13,861 bases of DNA from an uncultured bacterium (GTDB lineage Bacteria; Actinomycetota; Actinomycetes; S36-B12), in the NCBI GenBank assembly GCA_903908025.1, contig CAIVQM010000046.1:1-13861 (forward strand), given 5' to 3'. Of this stretch, positions 8,326-13,861 are shown one piece after another. The notes below the pieces were generated by a model that was not told the DNA's origin, searched no databases, and saw nothing but the letters and a program-made list of their open reading frames with translations. How positions within the stretch are numbered: position 1 is the stretch's first letter; every line of letters begins with the position of its first letter. Both the position numbers and the translations under genes were made by a program.

Positions 8326-9558
8326 TCAGCCTGCTGCGACTGCCTTCTTGATGGCGACCTGCGCCTGAGCGAAGGCCTTGGCTGCCGGCATCGCGCCTGC
8401 ACCCTTCGTGCTGTTGACCCAAGCCGCACCAAGCGGTCCCCAGACAGCGTTCATCTGAGCGACGTTCGGGATCGGCACGCCGCCCTTGCCCGCGAGGCCG
8501 AAGGCCTTGAGCTGAGCGTTCGACACGCGAGCCGCCGCGGCAGTGTTGGCCGGGAAGCGGTCGTTGAGTGCCGACAGCTGGTACTGGGCCTTCTCGCCCG
8601 CCATGAACTCGGTGACCAGCGAGGTGGCCGCAGCCTCGACGCCGTGTGCAGCCGCGTACTTGGTGAGCATGACGCCCTGGCTACCGATGAACGGCACGGA
8701 GGCCGTTCCCGGGATGATCGGCGGAACGGCCGAGATGCGGTACTTGAACCCGACAGCCTTGATCTTGTCGAGGTTCCAGGGGCCGGTGATCCAGAACGGG
8801 GCCTTGCCCGAGGTGAAGGCGGCGGTGGCGATGTCGCCCGTGACCTTGGAGTTGACCAGGCCGGACTTGTTCCAGCCATCGATGATGCTCGCGTTGGCTG
8901 CGAACACCTTGTTGAAGACGCCGATGTTCTTGACGTCGTAGGCGCCCTTCGCGGTCGTGCCGAAGATGAAGCCGCCGAGGCCGGTGAACATGGGGTACAT
9001 GTGGTACGCGTCGCCGCCTGCGCCCTGCTGAACGGCCAGCGGGATGTCGACCTTGCCGGCCTTCTTCAGCGCCAGCGCCTGAGTCGACAGCTCATCGAAG
9101 GTCTTCGGCTGCGTCTTGACGAGGCTCGCGTTGGTGATCAGCGCGATGTTCTCGACAGCGACGGGGGTGCCGTACTGCTTGCCGTTGTAGTTGAACGCCT
9201 GAACGGCGCCCGCAGAGAGACCGGCCTTCGCCTTCGTGGCGAGGTTCAGCTTGACGATCGAGCCGTTGACAGCAAGCTCGCCGACCCAGTCGTTCGCACC
9301 CATGATCACGTCGGGCGCGGCATCGGGCGTCACAGTCGCGAGGTCATCGCGGATCTTGCCGAAGTCCTTCACCACGACGGTGACGGTTGATCCCTGGTAC
9401 CCGTTCGCGAAGAGCGTCCGAACGGCCGGCGCGCGGTCCGCGTCCGTCCAGAAGATGATGTTGCCCGCCGCCATGGCTGCCGGGGCAGCCAGGAGCGAAC
9501 CGAATGCAACTGCGGCCACCGCACTGGTGGCGACCGCTGCTCGCAGTGACCTGCGCAT
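8326..9558 (-). CDS. malE: Maltose/maltodextrin-binding protein (MalE family), non-lipoprotein
   Basis: A 410-residue extracytoplasmic binding protein for the MalFG importer. Residues 1-30 form a signal peptide (MRRSLR, Ala-rich core, cut after AMA) with no cysteine, so no lipid anchor is predicted. Stretches that match E. coli MalE in order are NIIFWTDAD near the mature start, APDVIMGANDW, YNGKQYGTPVAVENIALITN, KGAYDVKNIGV, AAFTSGKAPFWITGPW, and near the C terminus VPIPNVAQMNAVW (compare MPNIPQMSAFW in E. coli). These cover the sugar-binding cleft and hinge of the family. The ATG at 9556-9558 follows AGAGGA (minus strand, 9565-9570) at six bases. It is the first gene of the operon and is separated from malF by 120 bases with a hairpin. 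The paralogue at 1-290 suggests duplication. Maltodextrin as ligand is inferred from family and neighbours. Confidence 0.94.
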   Translation of the reverse strand: MRRSLRAAVATSAVAAVAFGSLLAAPAAMAAGNIIFWTDADRAPAVRTLFANGYQGSTVTVVVKDFGKIRDDLATVTPDAAPDVIMGANDWVGELAVNGSIVKLNLATKAKAGLSAGAVQAFNYNGKQYGTPVAVENIALITNASLVKTQPKTFDELSTQALALKKAGKVDIPLAVQQGAGGDAYHMYPMFTGLGGFIFGTTAKGAYDVKNIGVFNKVFAANASIIDGWNKSGLVNSKVTGDIATAAFTSGKAPFWITGPWNLDKIKAVGFKYRISAVPPIIPGTASVPFIGSQGVMLTKYAAAHGVEAAATSLVTEFMAGEKAQYQLSALNDRFPANTAAAARVSNAQLKAFGLAGKGGVPIPNVAQMNAVWGPLGAAWVNSTKGAGAMPAAKAFAQAQVAIKKAVAAG

Positions 9559-9601
9559 ACTTGGTCCTCTCGTCGGGCCCTGACGGGCCGATTGCGAATG
9601 C

Positions 9602-9620
9602 GGGGGTGGTGTTCACCCCC
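9602..9620 (-). other. Leader hairpin in the malE 5' untranslated region
   Basis: GGGGGTG (9602-9608) pairs with CACCCCC (9614-9620) around a five-base loop. A shorter stem, GGCCC with GGGCC around a four-base loop, lies at 9576-9589, close to the malE ribosome site at 9565-9570. Both would be in the transcript if the start is near 9629. They may affect stability or initiation; no known riboswitch pattern was recognised. Confidence 0.35.
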
Positions 9621-9635
9621 CGTCCATTTAACCGA

Positions 9636-9665
9636 AATGTACGACCGGGAGAGGGGACGATGCAA
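9636..9665 (-). promoter_or_regulatory. Tentative promoter of the mal operon
   Basis: On the minus strand TTGCAT (9660-9665) is followed after 18 bases by TACATT (9636-9641), the latter matching four of six bases of the -10 consensus. This would start transcription near 9629, about 70 bases before the malE ATG. The -35 match is poor (three of six) but overlaps the LacI-type operator, a layout typical of repressed sugar operons. Other starts further upstream are possible. Confidence 0.3.
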
Positions 9666-9674
9666 CCGTTTACA
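9661..9674. promoter_or_regulatory. LacI/MalR-family operator candidate upstream of malE
   Basis: TGCAACCGTTTACA matches the LacI-family pattern TGnAAnCGnTTnCA at all ten fixed positions and is symmetric about the central CG. A related half-site, GGCAATCGTTAC, has its centre 25 bases further from malE (9686-9698 region) with six of the ten positions. The site lies 103 bases upstream of the malE start and overlaps the proposed -35 element. Repression relieved by maltodextrin would be expected from actinobacterial MalR-type regulators; no LacI-family gene is in the window. Confidence 0.6.
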
Positions 9675-9731
9675 GCGCGTTACATGGCAATCGTTACTCA
9701 AAGGTGATTGTGGATGTCCTAGTAATTAAGG

Positions 9732-9760
9732 CTGTCTAGACAGGAAAAAGTCTGTCTAGA
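9732..9760. repeat. 12-base palindrome CTGTCTAGACAG with a repeated arm
   Basis: CTGTCTAGACAG (9732-9743) is a perfect palindrome. Its left arm, CTGTCTAGA, recurs at 9752-9760, a 20-base period, so TCTAGACAG (9735-9743) can also form a nine-pair hairpin with 9752-9760 around an A-rich eight-base loop. The repeat overlaps the stop codon of the DUF3263 gene. It may be a regulator binding site for the mal promoter region or a 3' stem of the upstream transcript; no U tract follows, so a classical terminator is unlikely. Confidence 0.5.
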
Positions 9761-10151
9761 GCTCAATTCCGAGGCGACGCGCGGACCGAGCCCGCTGCCG
9801 CGCGGCACGCATTCGCCGCAACCGCTTAACCAGCATCGGATCGAAGGCCAGCGCCTGCGGATCGTCGATGAGGCCGTTGAGAAGCTGGTAGTAGCGGGTG
9901 CCGCTCATGTCGAAGAGGTCGCGAATGGCCTGCTCCTTGGCGCCGGCGTACTTCCACCACTGGCGCTCGAACTCCAGGATCCGGCAGTCCCGGTCGCTGA
10001 GGGTGGCTGCCGTCCGCTCACTGTCGAGGGGCGATCGTGCTGCATCCATCCCGGACTCCTCCTGCACCAACTGCTTCGACTCGTGGCCGTCCTCGTCACC
10101 CGACGGCCCTGACTGCGCGTCATCGTACGGGGTGAATCCCATCGATGTCAT
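9756..10151 (-). CDS. DUF3263 family protein
   Basis: A 131-residue cytoplasmic protein. Residues about 50-128 match the actinobacterial DUF3263 family: LSDRD, FERQWWKYAGAKEQAIRDLF, then RYYQLLN and DPMLVKRLRR, ending in the very basic RRMRAARQRARSARRLG. The first 48 residues are variable and acidic. The family has no established biochemical role; the YYQLLN stretch and basic tail look like a small helical, possibly nucleic-acid-binding protein, which is inference. The ATG at 10149-10151 overlaps the CPBP protease stop by four bases (ATGA), so the two are co-transcribed and coupled. A second ATG three codons in is an alternative start. The stop lies inside a repeated palindromic arm. Confidence 0.88.
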   Translation of the reverse strand: MTSMGFTPYDDAQSGPSGDEDGHESKQLVQEESGMDAARSPLDSERTAATLSDRDCRILEFERQWWKYAGAKEQAIRDLFDMSGTRYYQLLNGLIDDPQALAFDPMLVKRLRRMRAARQRARSARRLGIEL

Positions 10152-10981
10152 TCGACTCCCCCCGATTCCCCTTCGGCCGGCCCAGACCGCTCACGCTGCT
10201 CGGCCTGCCGGGCCCGCACAGCCCGCCGGTGCTGCTCCCGCCGCCGGTCGCGCGCGCGGATCAGCAGCCAGGAGAAGGCGTAGCCCAGACCGTTCGTGGC
10301 CCAGTGGAAGCCCATCGGGGCCAGCACACTGCCGGACAGCAGCCGGAGCGCCGCGAACAGCACGCCCGCGAGCGTGGTCGTCAGGACACTCAGGGCGATG
10401 GCCAGGATGTTGCCGCGTCGCCCTTCGCCCACAACGGATCCGAGCGCCGGATTCTGCTCGTGCGTCCCGATGCTCGGCAGGATGTGCCACAGGCCGAAGA
10501 TGATCGACGCGACGACGACACCCCACACCAGCCCGTAGCGCCGGATCAGCATGGACAGCAGGACCGCCCGGAACGCGATCTCCTCCAGCAGCACGGTCCC
10601 GAACGGCACTTCGACCAGCGCCTGGAACATCATTCGAGTGCCGGTGAGTTCGCCCATCCGCTCGTCGTGGAAGGCGGTGCGGGTGCGCTTGAACGCCGAG
10701 CCGATGAGATAGACCGCGGTGATCAAGCCGATGCAGGCGGCCCCCCAGATGAAGCCGGGCAGCAGATACGCCCAGCCCAGCCCCATGTCGGTCCAGGTGT
10801 TCCCGTCGAGCAGGCCGATCGCGAGAAGGATGACCGAACCGCCGAAGGACCACAGCAGATAGTGCGTCTGGGGGGCGACCCGATTGTTGACGACGTTGAG
10901 GACGACCAGCGTGCCGATGACGACCGCGACCGGCCACCAGGCCAGCCCGGTCTCCTGCGCCGGCGCCACCAGATCGAACAT
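10148..10981 (-). CDS. CPBP family intramembrane metalloprotease (Abi/CAAX-like)
   Basis: A 277-residue multi-pass membrane protein with the three signature motifs of the CPBP family: EEIAFR (Glu133, Glu134, Arg138), FGLWH (Phe162 to His166) and HWATN (His226 to Asn230), whose Glu and His residues form the predicted metal-dependent active site. Hydrophobic segments lie near residues 14-31, 43-58, 72-95, 124-146, 150-170, 190-216 and 222-241. The C-terminal tail (about 242-277) is highly charged with many Arg and Glu and should be cytoplasmic. Bacterial members act in prenyl-protein-like processing, bacteriocin self-immunity or membrane proteolysis; the substrate here is unknown. It is the first gene of a two-gene unit with the DUF3263 gene and diverges from the formamidase gene 36 bases away, with a -10-like TACACT eight bases before its ATG. 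Confidence 0.92.
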   Translation of the reverse strand: MFDLVAPAQETGLAWWPVAVVIGTLVVLNVVNNRVAPQTHYLLWSFGGSVILLAIGLLDGNTWTDMGLGWAYLLPGFIWGAACIGLITAVYLIGSAFKRTRTAFHDERMGELTGTRMMFQALVEVPFGTVLLEEIAFRAVLLSMLIRRYGLVWGVVVASIIFGLWHILPSIGTHEQNPALGSVVGEGRRGNILAIALSVLTTTLAGVLFAALRLLSGSVLAPMGFHWATNGLGYAFSWLLIRARDRRREQHRRAVRARQAEQRERSGPAEGESGGVE

Positions 10982-10989
10982 CGCTCGTC

Positions 10990-10995
10990 AGTGTA
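10990..10995 (-). promoter_or_regulatory. -10 element for the CPBP/DUF3263 unit, probably leaderless
   Basis: TACACT on the minus strand fits the TAnnnT -10 pattern and ends eight bases before the CPBP ATG (10981). Transcription would therefore start at or within a couple of bases of the ATG, leaving no room for a ribosome site. No clear -35 was seen, which is common in actinobacterial promoters. Confidence 0.5.
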
Positions 10996-11005
10996 GGTCG
11001 ATTGC

Positions 11006-11011
11006 CATACT
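11006..11011 (+). promoter_or_regulatory. -10 element for the kynurenine operon, probably leaderless
   Basis: CATACT matches four of six bases of TATAAT and ends six bases before the formamidase ATG (11018). This spacing places the transcript start at the ATG itself. The bases between hold no purine-rich ribosome site, supporting leaderless translation. It sits 10 bases from the opposing -10 of the CPBP gene, so the two promoters share the 36-base gap. Confidence 0.5.
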
Positions 11012-11017
11012 CGGCCC

Positions 11018-11773
11018 ATGGCTGAGGACCGAAGCGTGCTGGAGCGGGCGGCGGCCGGGCCCGATCGGTCCTGGGCCTACGGACCAGCGGCGGATCACGT
11101 GGCCGACGGCTACCTGCCCGAACCGGGCACGCCAGCAGCCCCGCACCCCGTCGTTGTCCTGATCCACGGCGGCTACTGGCGCCCGGAGTACGACCGGGCG
11201 CACCTGCGGCCGATGGCCGCCGCCCTGGCGGCTGTCGGCCACCCGACCGTGCTCGTGGAGTACCGCCGAATTCCCGGTGACCCCGATGCCGCCATCGATG
11301 ACATCCGGCGTGCCCTCACCGCACTGGGCAATGCTGAAGCCGCCGTCGACGCCTCCGCCGGGGTGGTCCTCGTCGGCCACTCCGCCGGCGGGCACCTGGC
11401 ACTGCTGGCCGCCGACCACCCGGCGGTCATCGGCTGCCTGGCCCTGGCCCCGGTCGCGGACCTGGTGATGGCTGAGCGCCTCGATCTCGACGATGGCGCC
11501 GTGCTCGCGTTCCTCGGCGGCCCGGCCGCCGACCGGCCCGATCTGGACCCCGCACAGCGTCCTGCCGCTTCGGTACCGACCACGGTCCTGCACGGCGTCG
11601 ACGACTCCCTCGTGCCCGTCGCCATGAGCGAGTCCTACTGCGCCGACAGGGCCGTCCGCCTGGTCCCGCTGCCCGGGATCGCCCACTTCGAGGTGATCGA
11701 CCCGCTCAGCGCAGGTTGGCGGTCAGTGATGGCTGAACTCGCGGCGCTGGTCCCGCCCGTGGGTATTGAATGA
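11018..11773 (+). CDS. Kynurenine formamidase, alpha/beta-hydrolase type
   Basis: A 251-residue cytoplasmic hydrolase expected to cut N-formyl-L-kynurenine into L-kynurenine and formate. It has the HGGYW oxyanion motif (50-54) that marks the animal and yeast arylformamidases, the nucleophile elbow GHSAGG with Ser122, acid Asp196 in HGVDDSLVP, and His223 in AHFEVID, completing a Ser-Asp-His triad. This is not the metal-dependent KynB formamidase usual in bacteria. The ATG overlaps no neighbour; a -10 lies six bases upstream and no ribosome site is visible. The stop overlaps the kynureninase start by four bases (ATGA). An unrelated esterase would be possible on motifs alone, but the coupling to kynureninase and kynurenine monooxygenase makes the formamidase role strong. 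Confidence 0.9.
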   Translation: MAEDRSVLERAAAGPDRSWAYGPAADHVADGYLPEPGTPAAPHPVVVLIHGGYWRPEYDRAHLRPMAAALAAVGHPTVLVEYRRIPGDPDAAIDDIRRALTALGNAEAAVDASAGVVLVGHSAGGHLALLAADHPAVIGCLALAPVADLVMAERLDLDDGAVLAFLGGPAADRPDLDPAQRPAASVPTTVLHGVDDSLVPVAMSESYCADRAVRLVPLPGIAHFEVIDPLSAGWRSVMAELAALVPPVGIE

Positions 11774-13071
11774 GCGACGTGACGATCGATACGCGGGAGG
11801 ACCACGCCCTCGAGTTGGATGGCCAGCCGGATCCCGCCTCTCGCCGGTCGGACTTCCTCATCCCCCCGGCCATCGGCGGGGACTTCCCGCTGACGGCGTA
11901 CCTCGCCGGCAACTCCCTGGGCCTCCAGCCGCGCGCGACGCGCGCCGAGCTAATGGCCGACCTCGATGCCTGGGAGGAGTACGGGGTGCACGGCCACTCC
12001 GAGGCGGACCGCCCCTGGTTCCCGTACCACGAGGCACTGCGCGAGCCGGCCGCCCGACTCGTCGGCGCGGAGCCCCGCGAGGTCGTCATCATGAACTCGC
12101 TGACGGTCAACCTGCACCTGCTCCTCGCGTCGTTCTATCGCCCCACCGCGATCCGCCATCGCATCGTCATCGAGGACTACGCCTTCTCCTCCGACTCCTA
12201 CGCCGTTCGCAGTCACGTCGCACTGCGCGGGCACGACCCCGATACCGCCGTGCTTCGCCTGCGCCCGAGGGCCGGCGAGGACACCCTGCGCACCGAAGAT
12301 GTCATCCAGACGCTGCGGGACCACGCGCACTCGATTGCGACGGTGATGATCGGCGGCGTCAACTACCTCACCGGCGAGGTCATGGACATGCAGGCGATCA
12401 CCGCTGTGGGCCATGAGATCGGTGCGACGGTCGGTTGGGACCTTGCGCATGCCGCGGGCAACGTTCCGCTGCAGTTGCACGACTGGGACGTCGACTTCGC
12501 CGCGTGGTGCACGTACAAGTACCTGAACTCCGGACCGGGTGCGATCGCCGGTGCCTTCGTGCACTCGCGTCATCTCGACGACCCGACCCTGCCGCGACTC
12601 GAGGGGTGGTGGAGCACCGACCCGGCCAGCCGCTTCGAGATGCACCCGGTGTCCGCGCCTCAGCGGTCGGCCGATGCGTGGTCACTGTCGAACCCGCCGA
12701 TCCTCGCGATGGGTCCCGTGCACACGTCCCTGCTGATCTTCGATGAGGTCGGCCTGCCGGCATTGCGGGAACGCAGCCTGCGACTAACCGGCTACCTGCG
12801 CGGCCTGCTCGAGTCACTCGCCGAGCGCGCGCCGATCCAGCTCGTCACCCCGGCCGACGACGACCACCACGGAGCCCAGATATCCGTCCGCGTCCAGACT
12901 GATGTCACGGCACTCGCCGATCGGATGAGCGAGAACTGGGGCGTGGTGGCCGACGACCGCAAGCCCGACATCATGCGGCTCGCACCAGCGCCGCTCTACT
13001 GCACGTTCCATGATTGCTGGCGGGCCGTCGATGCGCTCAGCCAGGAGCTCACCGGGGAGGGGATCGCATGA
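11770..13071 (+). CDS. kynU: Kynureninase
   Basis: A 433-residue PLP enzyme that splits L-kynurenine or 3-hydroxykynurenine into anthranilate or 3-hydroxyanthranilate plus alanine. Family landmarks are YLAGNSLGLQP (44-54), the PLP-side motif WDLAHAAGNVPL (223-234, with Asp224 and His227), and YKYLNSGPG with the Schiff-base Lys250. The C-terminal small domain includes ISVRV, MRLAPAPLYCTFHDCW and matches family length. It starts at an ATG overlapping the formamidase stop and ends overlapping the next ATG by four bases, so it lies in the middle of a tightly coupled three-gene unit. With a kynurenine 3-monooxygenase next door, 3-hydroxykynurenine is the more likely substrate. Confidence 0.96.
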   Translation: MSDVTIDTREDHALELDGQPDPASRRSDFLIPPAIGGDFPLTAYLAGNSLGLQPRATRAELMADLDAWEEYGVHGHSEADRPWFPYHEALREPAARLVGAEPREVVIMNSLTVNLHLLLASFYRPTAIRHRIVIEDYAFSSDSYAVRSHVALRGHDPDTAVLRLRPRAGEDTLRTEDVIQTLRDHAHSIATVMIGGVNYLTGEVMDMQAITAVGHEIGATVGWDLAHAAGNVPLQLHDWDVDFAAWCTYKYLNSGPGAIAGAFVHSRHLDDPTLPRLEGWWSTDPASRFEMHPVSAPQRSADAWSLSNPPILAMGPVHTSLLIFDEVGLPALRERSLRLTGYLRGLLESLAERAPIQLVTPADDDHHGAQISVRVQTDVTALADRMSENWGVVADDRKPDIMRLAPAPLYCTFHDCWRAVDALSQELTGEGIA

Positions 13072-13861
13072 CTTCGATTGCTGACACGCGCATTGCAGTG
13101 GTCGGCGCAGGACTGGTGGGCTCGCTGCTCGCCTGCTACCTGGGCCGCCGGGGGTACACGGTCGACGTCTACGAGCGCCGACCCGATCCTCGTGCCACCC
13201 CGGCAGAGCGGGGCCGCTCGATCAACCTGGCCCTCTCGGAGCGCGGCCTTGACGCACTCCGGCGCATCGACCTCGTCGACACCGTCATGGCACCGGCCCT
13301 GCCGATGCACGGCCGGATGATCCACGGCAAGGACAGCAGCCTGACGTTCCAGTCGTACTCGTCCTCCGGTGACCGGGCGATCAACTCCATCGGCCGCGGT
13401 GCCCTGAACGAGACGCTGCTCGACGCCGCCGAGGCAACCGCCGGTGTGCATCTGCATTTCGATGCGCGGCTGGCCGACTACGACCTGGCCACGAACACCC
13501 TGTCGCTGGAGCAGGGCGGCGCGCTCGACTCCATCTCCGCGGATGTCGTGCTGGCCACGGATGGTTTCGGCAGCATCGTGCGGCAGTCACTCGAGCGGAT
13601 CGGCCGCACCAGCGTCGTCACCGACATGCTGGAGTTCGGCTACAAGGAACTCACCATCCCTGCACTGAACGGCGAGTTCGCGATGGATGCCGACTCACTG
13701 CACATCTGGCCGCGGGGCGCGTCGATGATGATCGCGCTGCCGAATCCGGATCACTCGTTCACGTGCACGCTGTTCTGGCCCAAGGCCGGCGACGGCGGAT
13801 TCGGCACCCTCGAGACACCCGACGAGATCCTCGCGCACTTCACCGCGGAGTACCCCGACGC
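13068..13861 (+). CDS. kmo: Kynurenine 3-monooxygenase, N-terminal part (runs off right edge)
   Basis: The first 264 codons of an FAD- and NADPH-dependent hydroxylase converting L-kynurenine to 3-hydroxykynurenine; no stop occurs before the window ends. The N terminus has the Rossmann motif GAGLVGS (14-20) followed by the acidic VYERR strand end; next comes the family-specific GRSINLALSERG (about 53-64), then a DGFGS flavin motif in the middle, the YKEL stretch, and HIWPRG...MMIALPN...SFTCTLFWP, which is characteristic of kynurenine monooxygenases rather than of other aromatic hydroxylases. The ATG overlaps the kynureninase stop by four bases (ATGA) and has a strong GGAGGGG ribosome site (13056-13062). 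The eukaryotic C-terminal membrane anchor cannot be checked because that part is missing. Confidence 0.94.
   Translation, partial: MTSIADTRIAVVGAGLVGSLLACYLGRRGYTVDVYERRPDPRATPAERGRSINLALSERGLDALRRIDLVDTVMAPALPMHGRMIHGKDSSLTFQSYSSSGDRAINSIGRGALNETLLDAAEATAGVHLHFDARLADYDLATNTLSLEQGGALDSISADVVLATDGFGSIVRQSLERIGRTSVVTDMLEFGYKELTIPALNGEFAMDADSLHIWPRGASMMIALPNPDHSFTCTLFWPKAGDGGFGTLETPDEILAHFTAEYPD

Noticed and set aside
9558..9558. Twin-arginine export signal on malE (starts MRRSLR)
   Set aside because: The residues after the arginine pair do not follow the Tat consensus and the hydrophobic core is typical of Sec; the family is normally Sec-exported.
9732..9760. Intrinsic terminator for the DUF3263 transcript
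   Set aside because: A nine-pair stem can form, but it is AT-containing and no U tract follows in the direction of transcription, so it is listed as a repeat instead.
13078..13668. Short open frames on the plus strand at 13078-13320 and 13444-13668
   Set aside because: They are out-of-frame shadows of the kynurenine 3-monooxygenase gene, whose own frame is open from 13068 to the window end.

Overview
The window is GC-rich DNA from an actinobacterium, probably free-living; order and genus cannot be resolved by reading. Supporting signs are the codon bias, a DUF3263 protein (a family known from Actinobacteria), many 1-4 base gene overlaps, and promoter/start arrangements that look leaderless. 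No RNA gene, insertion sequence, CRISPR array or integrase was seen.

Positions 1-9558 (all minus strand) hold a starch/maltodextrin utilisation locus. In transcription order it reads: MalE-like binding protein, MalF, MalG, a cytoplasmic GH13 maltodextrin hydrolase (cyclomaltodextrinase/neopullulanase type), an MsmX/MalK-type ATPase, a secreted GH13 alpha-amylase with a C-terminal beta-sandwich region, and the start of a second MalE-like binding protein that runs off the left edge. From malF to the amylase the genes overlap or lie within 2 bases, so they form one operon. A hairpin between malE and malF may set the binding protein to permease ratio. Upstream of malE, 9559-9755 carries a good LacI-family operator match, a tentative promoter, a leader hairpin and a 12-base palindrome followed by a repeated half. 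The likely flow is: secreted amylase cuts starch, binding protein(s) capture maltodextrins, MalFG plus the ATPase import them, and the cytoplasmic GH13 enzyme splits them.

Positions 9756-10981 (minus) hold a CPBP-family intramembrane protease gene coupled by an ATGA overlap to a small DUF3263 gene. A 36-base gap separates this pair from a divergent plus-strand operon.

Positions 11018-13861 (plus) hold three ATGA-coupled genes of the kynurenine route: an alpha/beta-hydrolase kynurenine formamidase of the HGGYW (animal/yeast) type, kynureninase, and kynurenine 3-monooxygenase cut by the right edge. Together they would convert N-formylkynurenine to 3-hydroxyanthranilate. The tryptophan dioxygenase that would feed them is not in the window.

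I see no clearly unprecedented system. The most unusual points are two binding proteins with cysteine-less (non-lipoprotein) signal peptides beside a MalF whose external P2 loop is enlarged and carries a duplicated acidic LEEFGG motif, and the compact, apparently leaderless divergent promoter pair.
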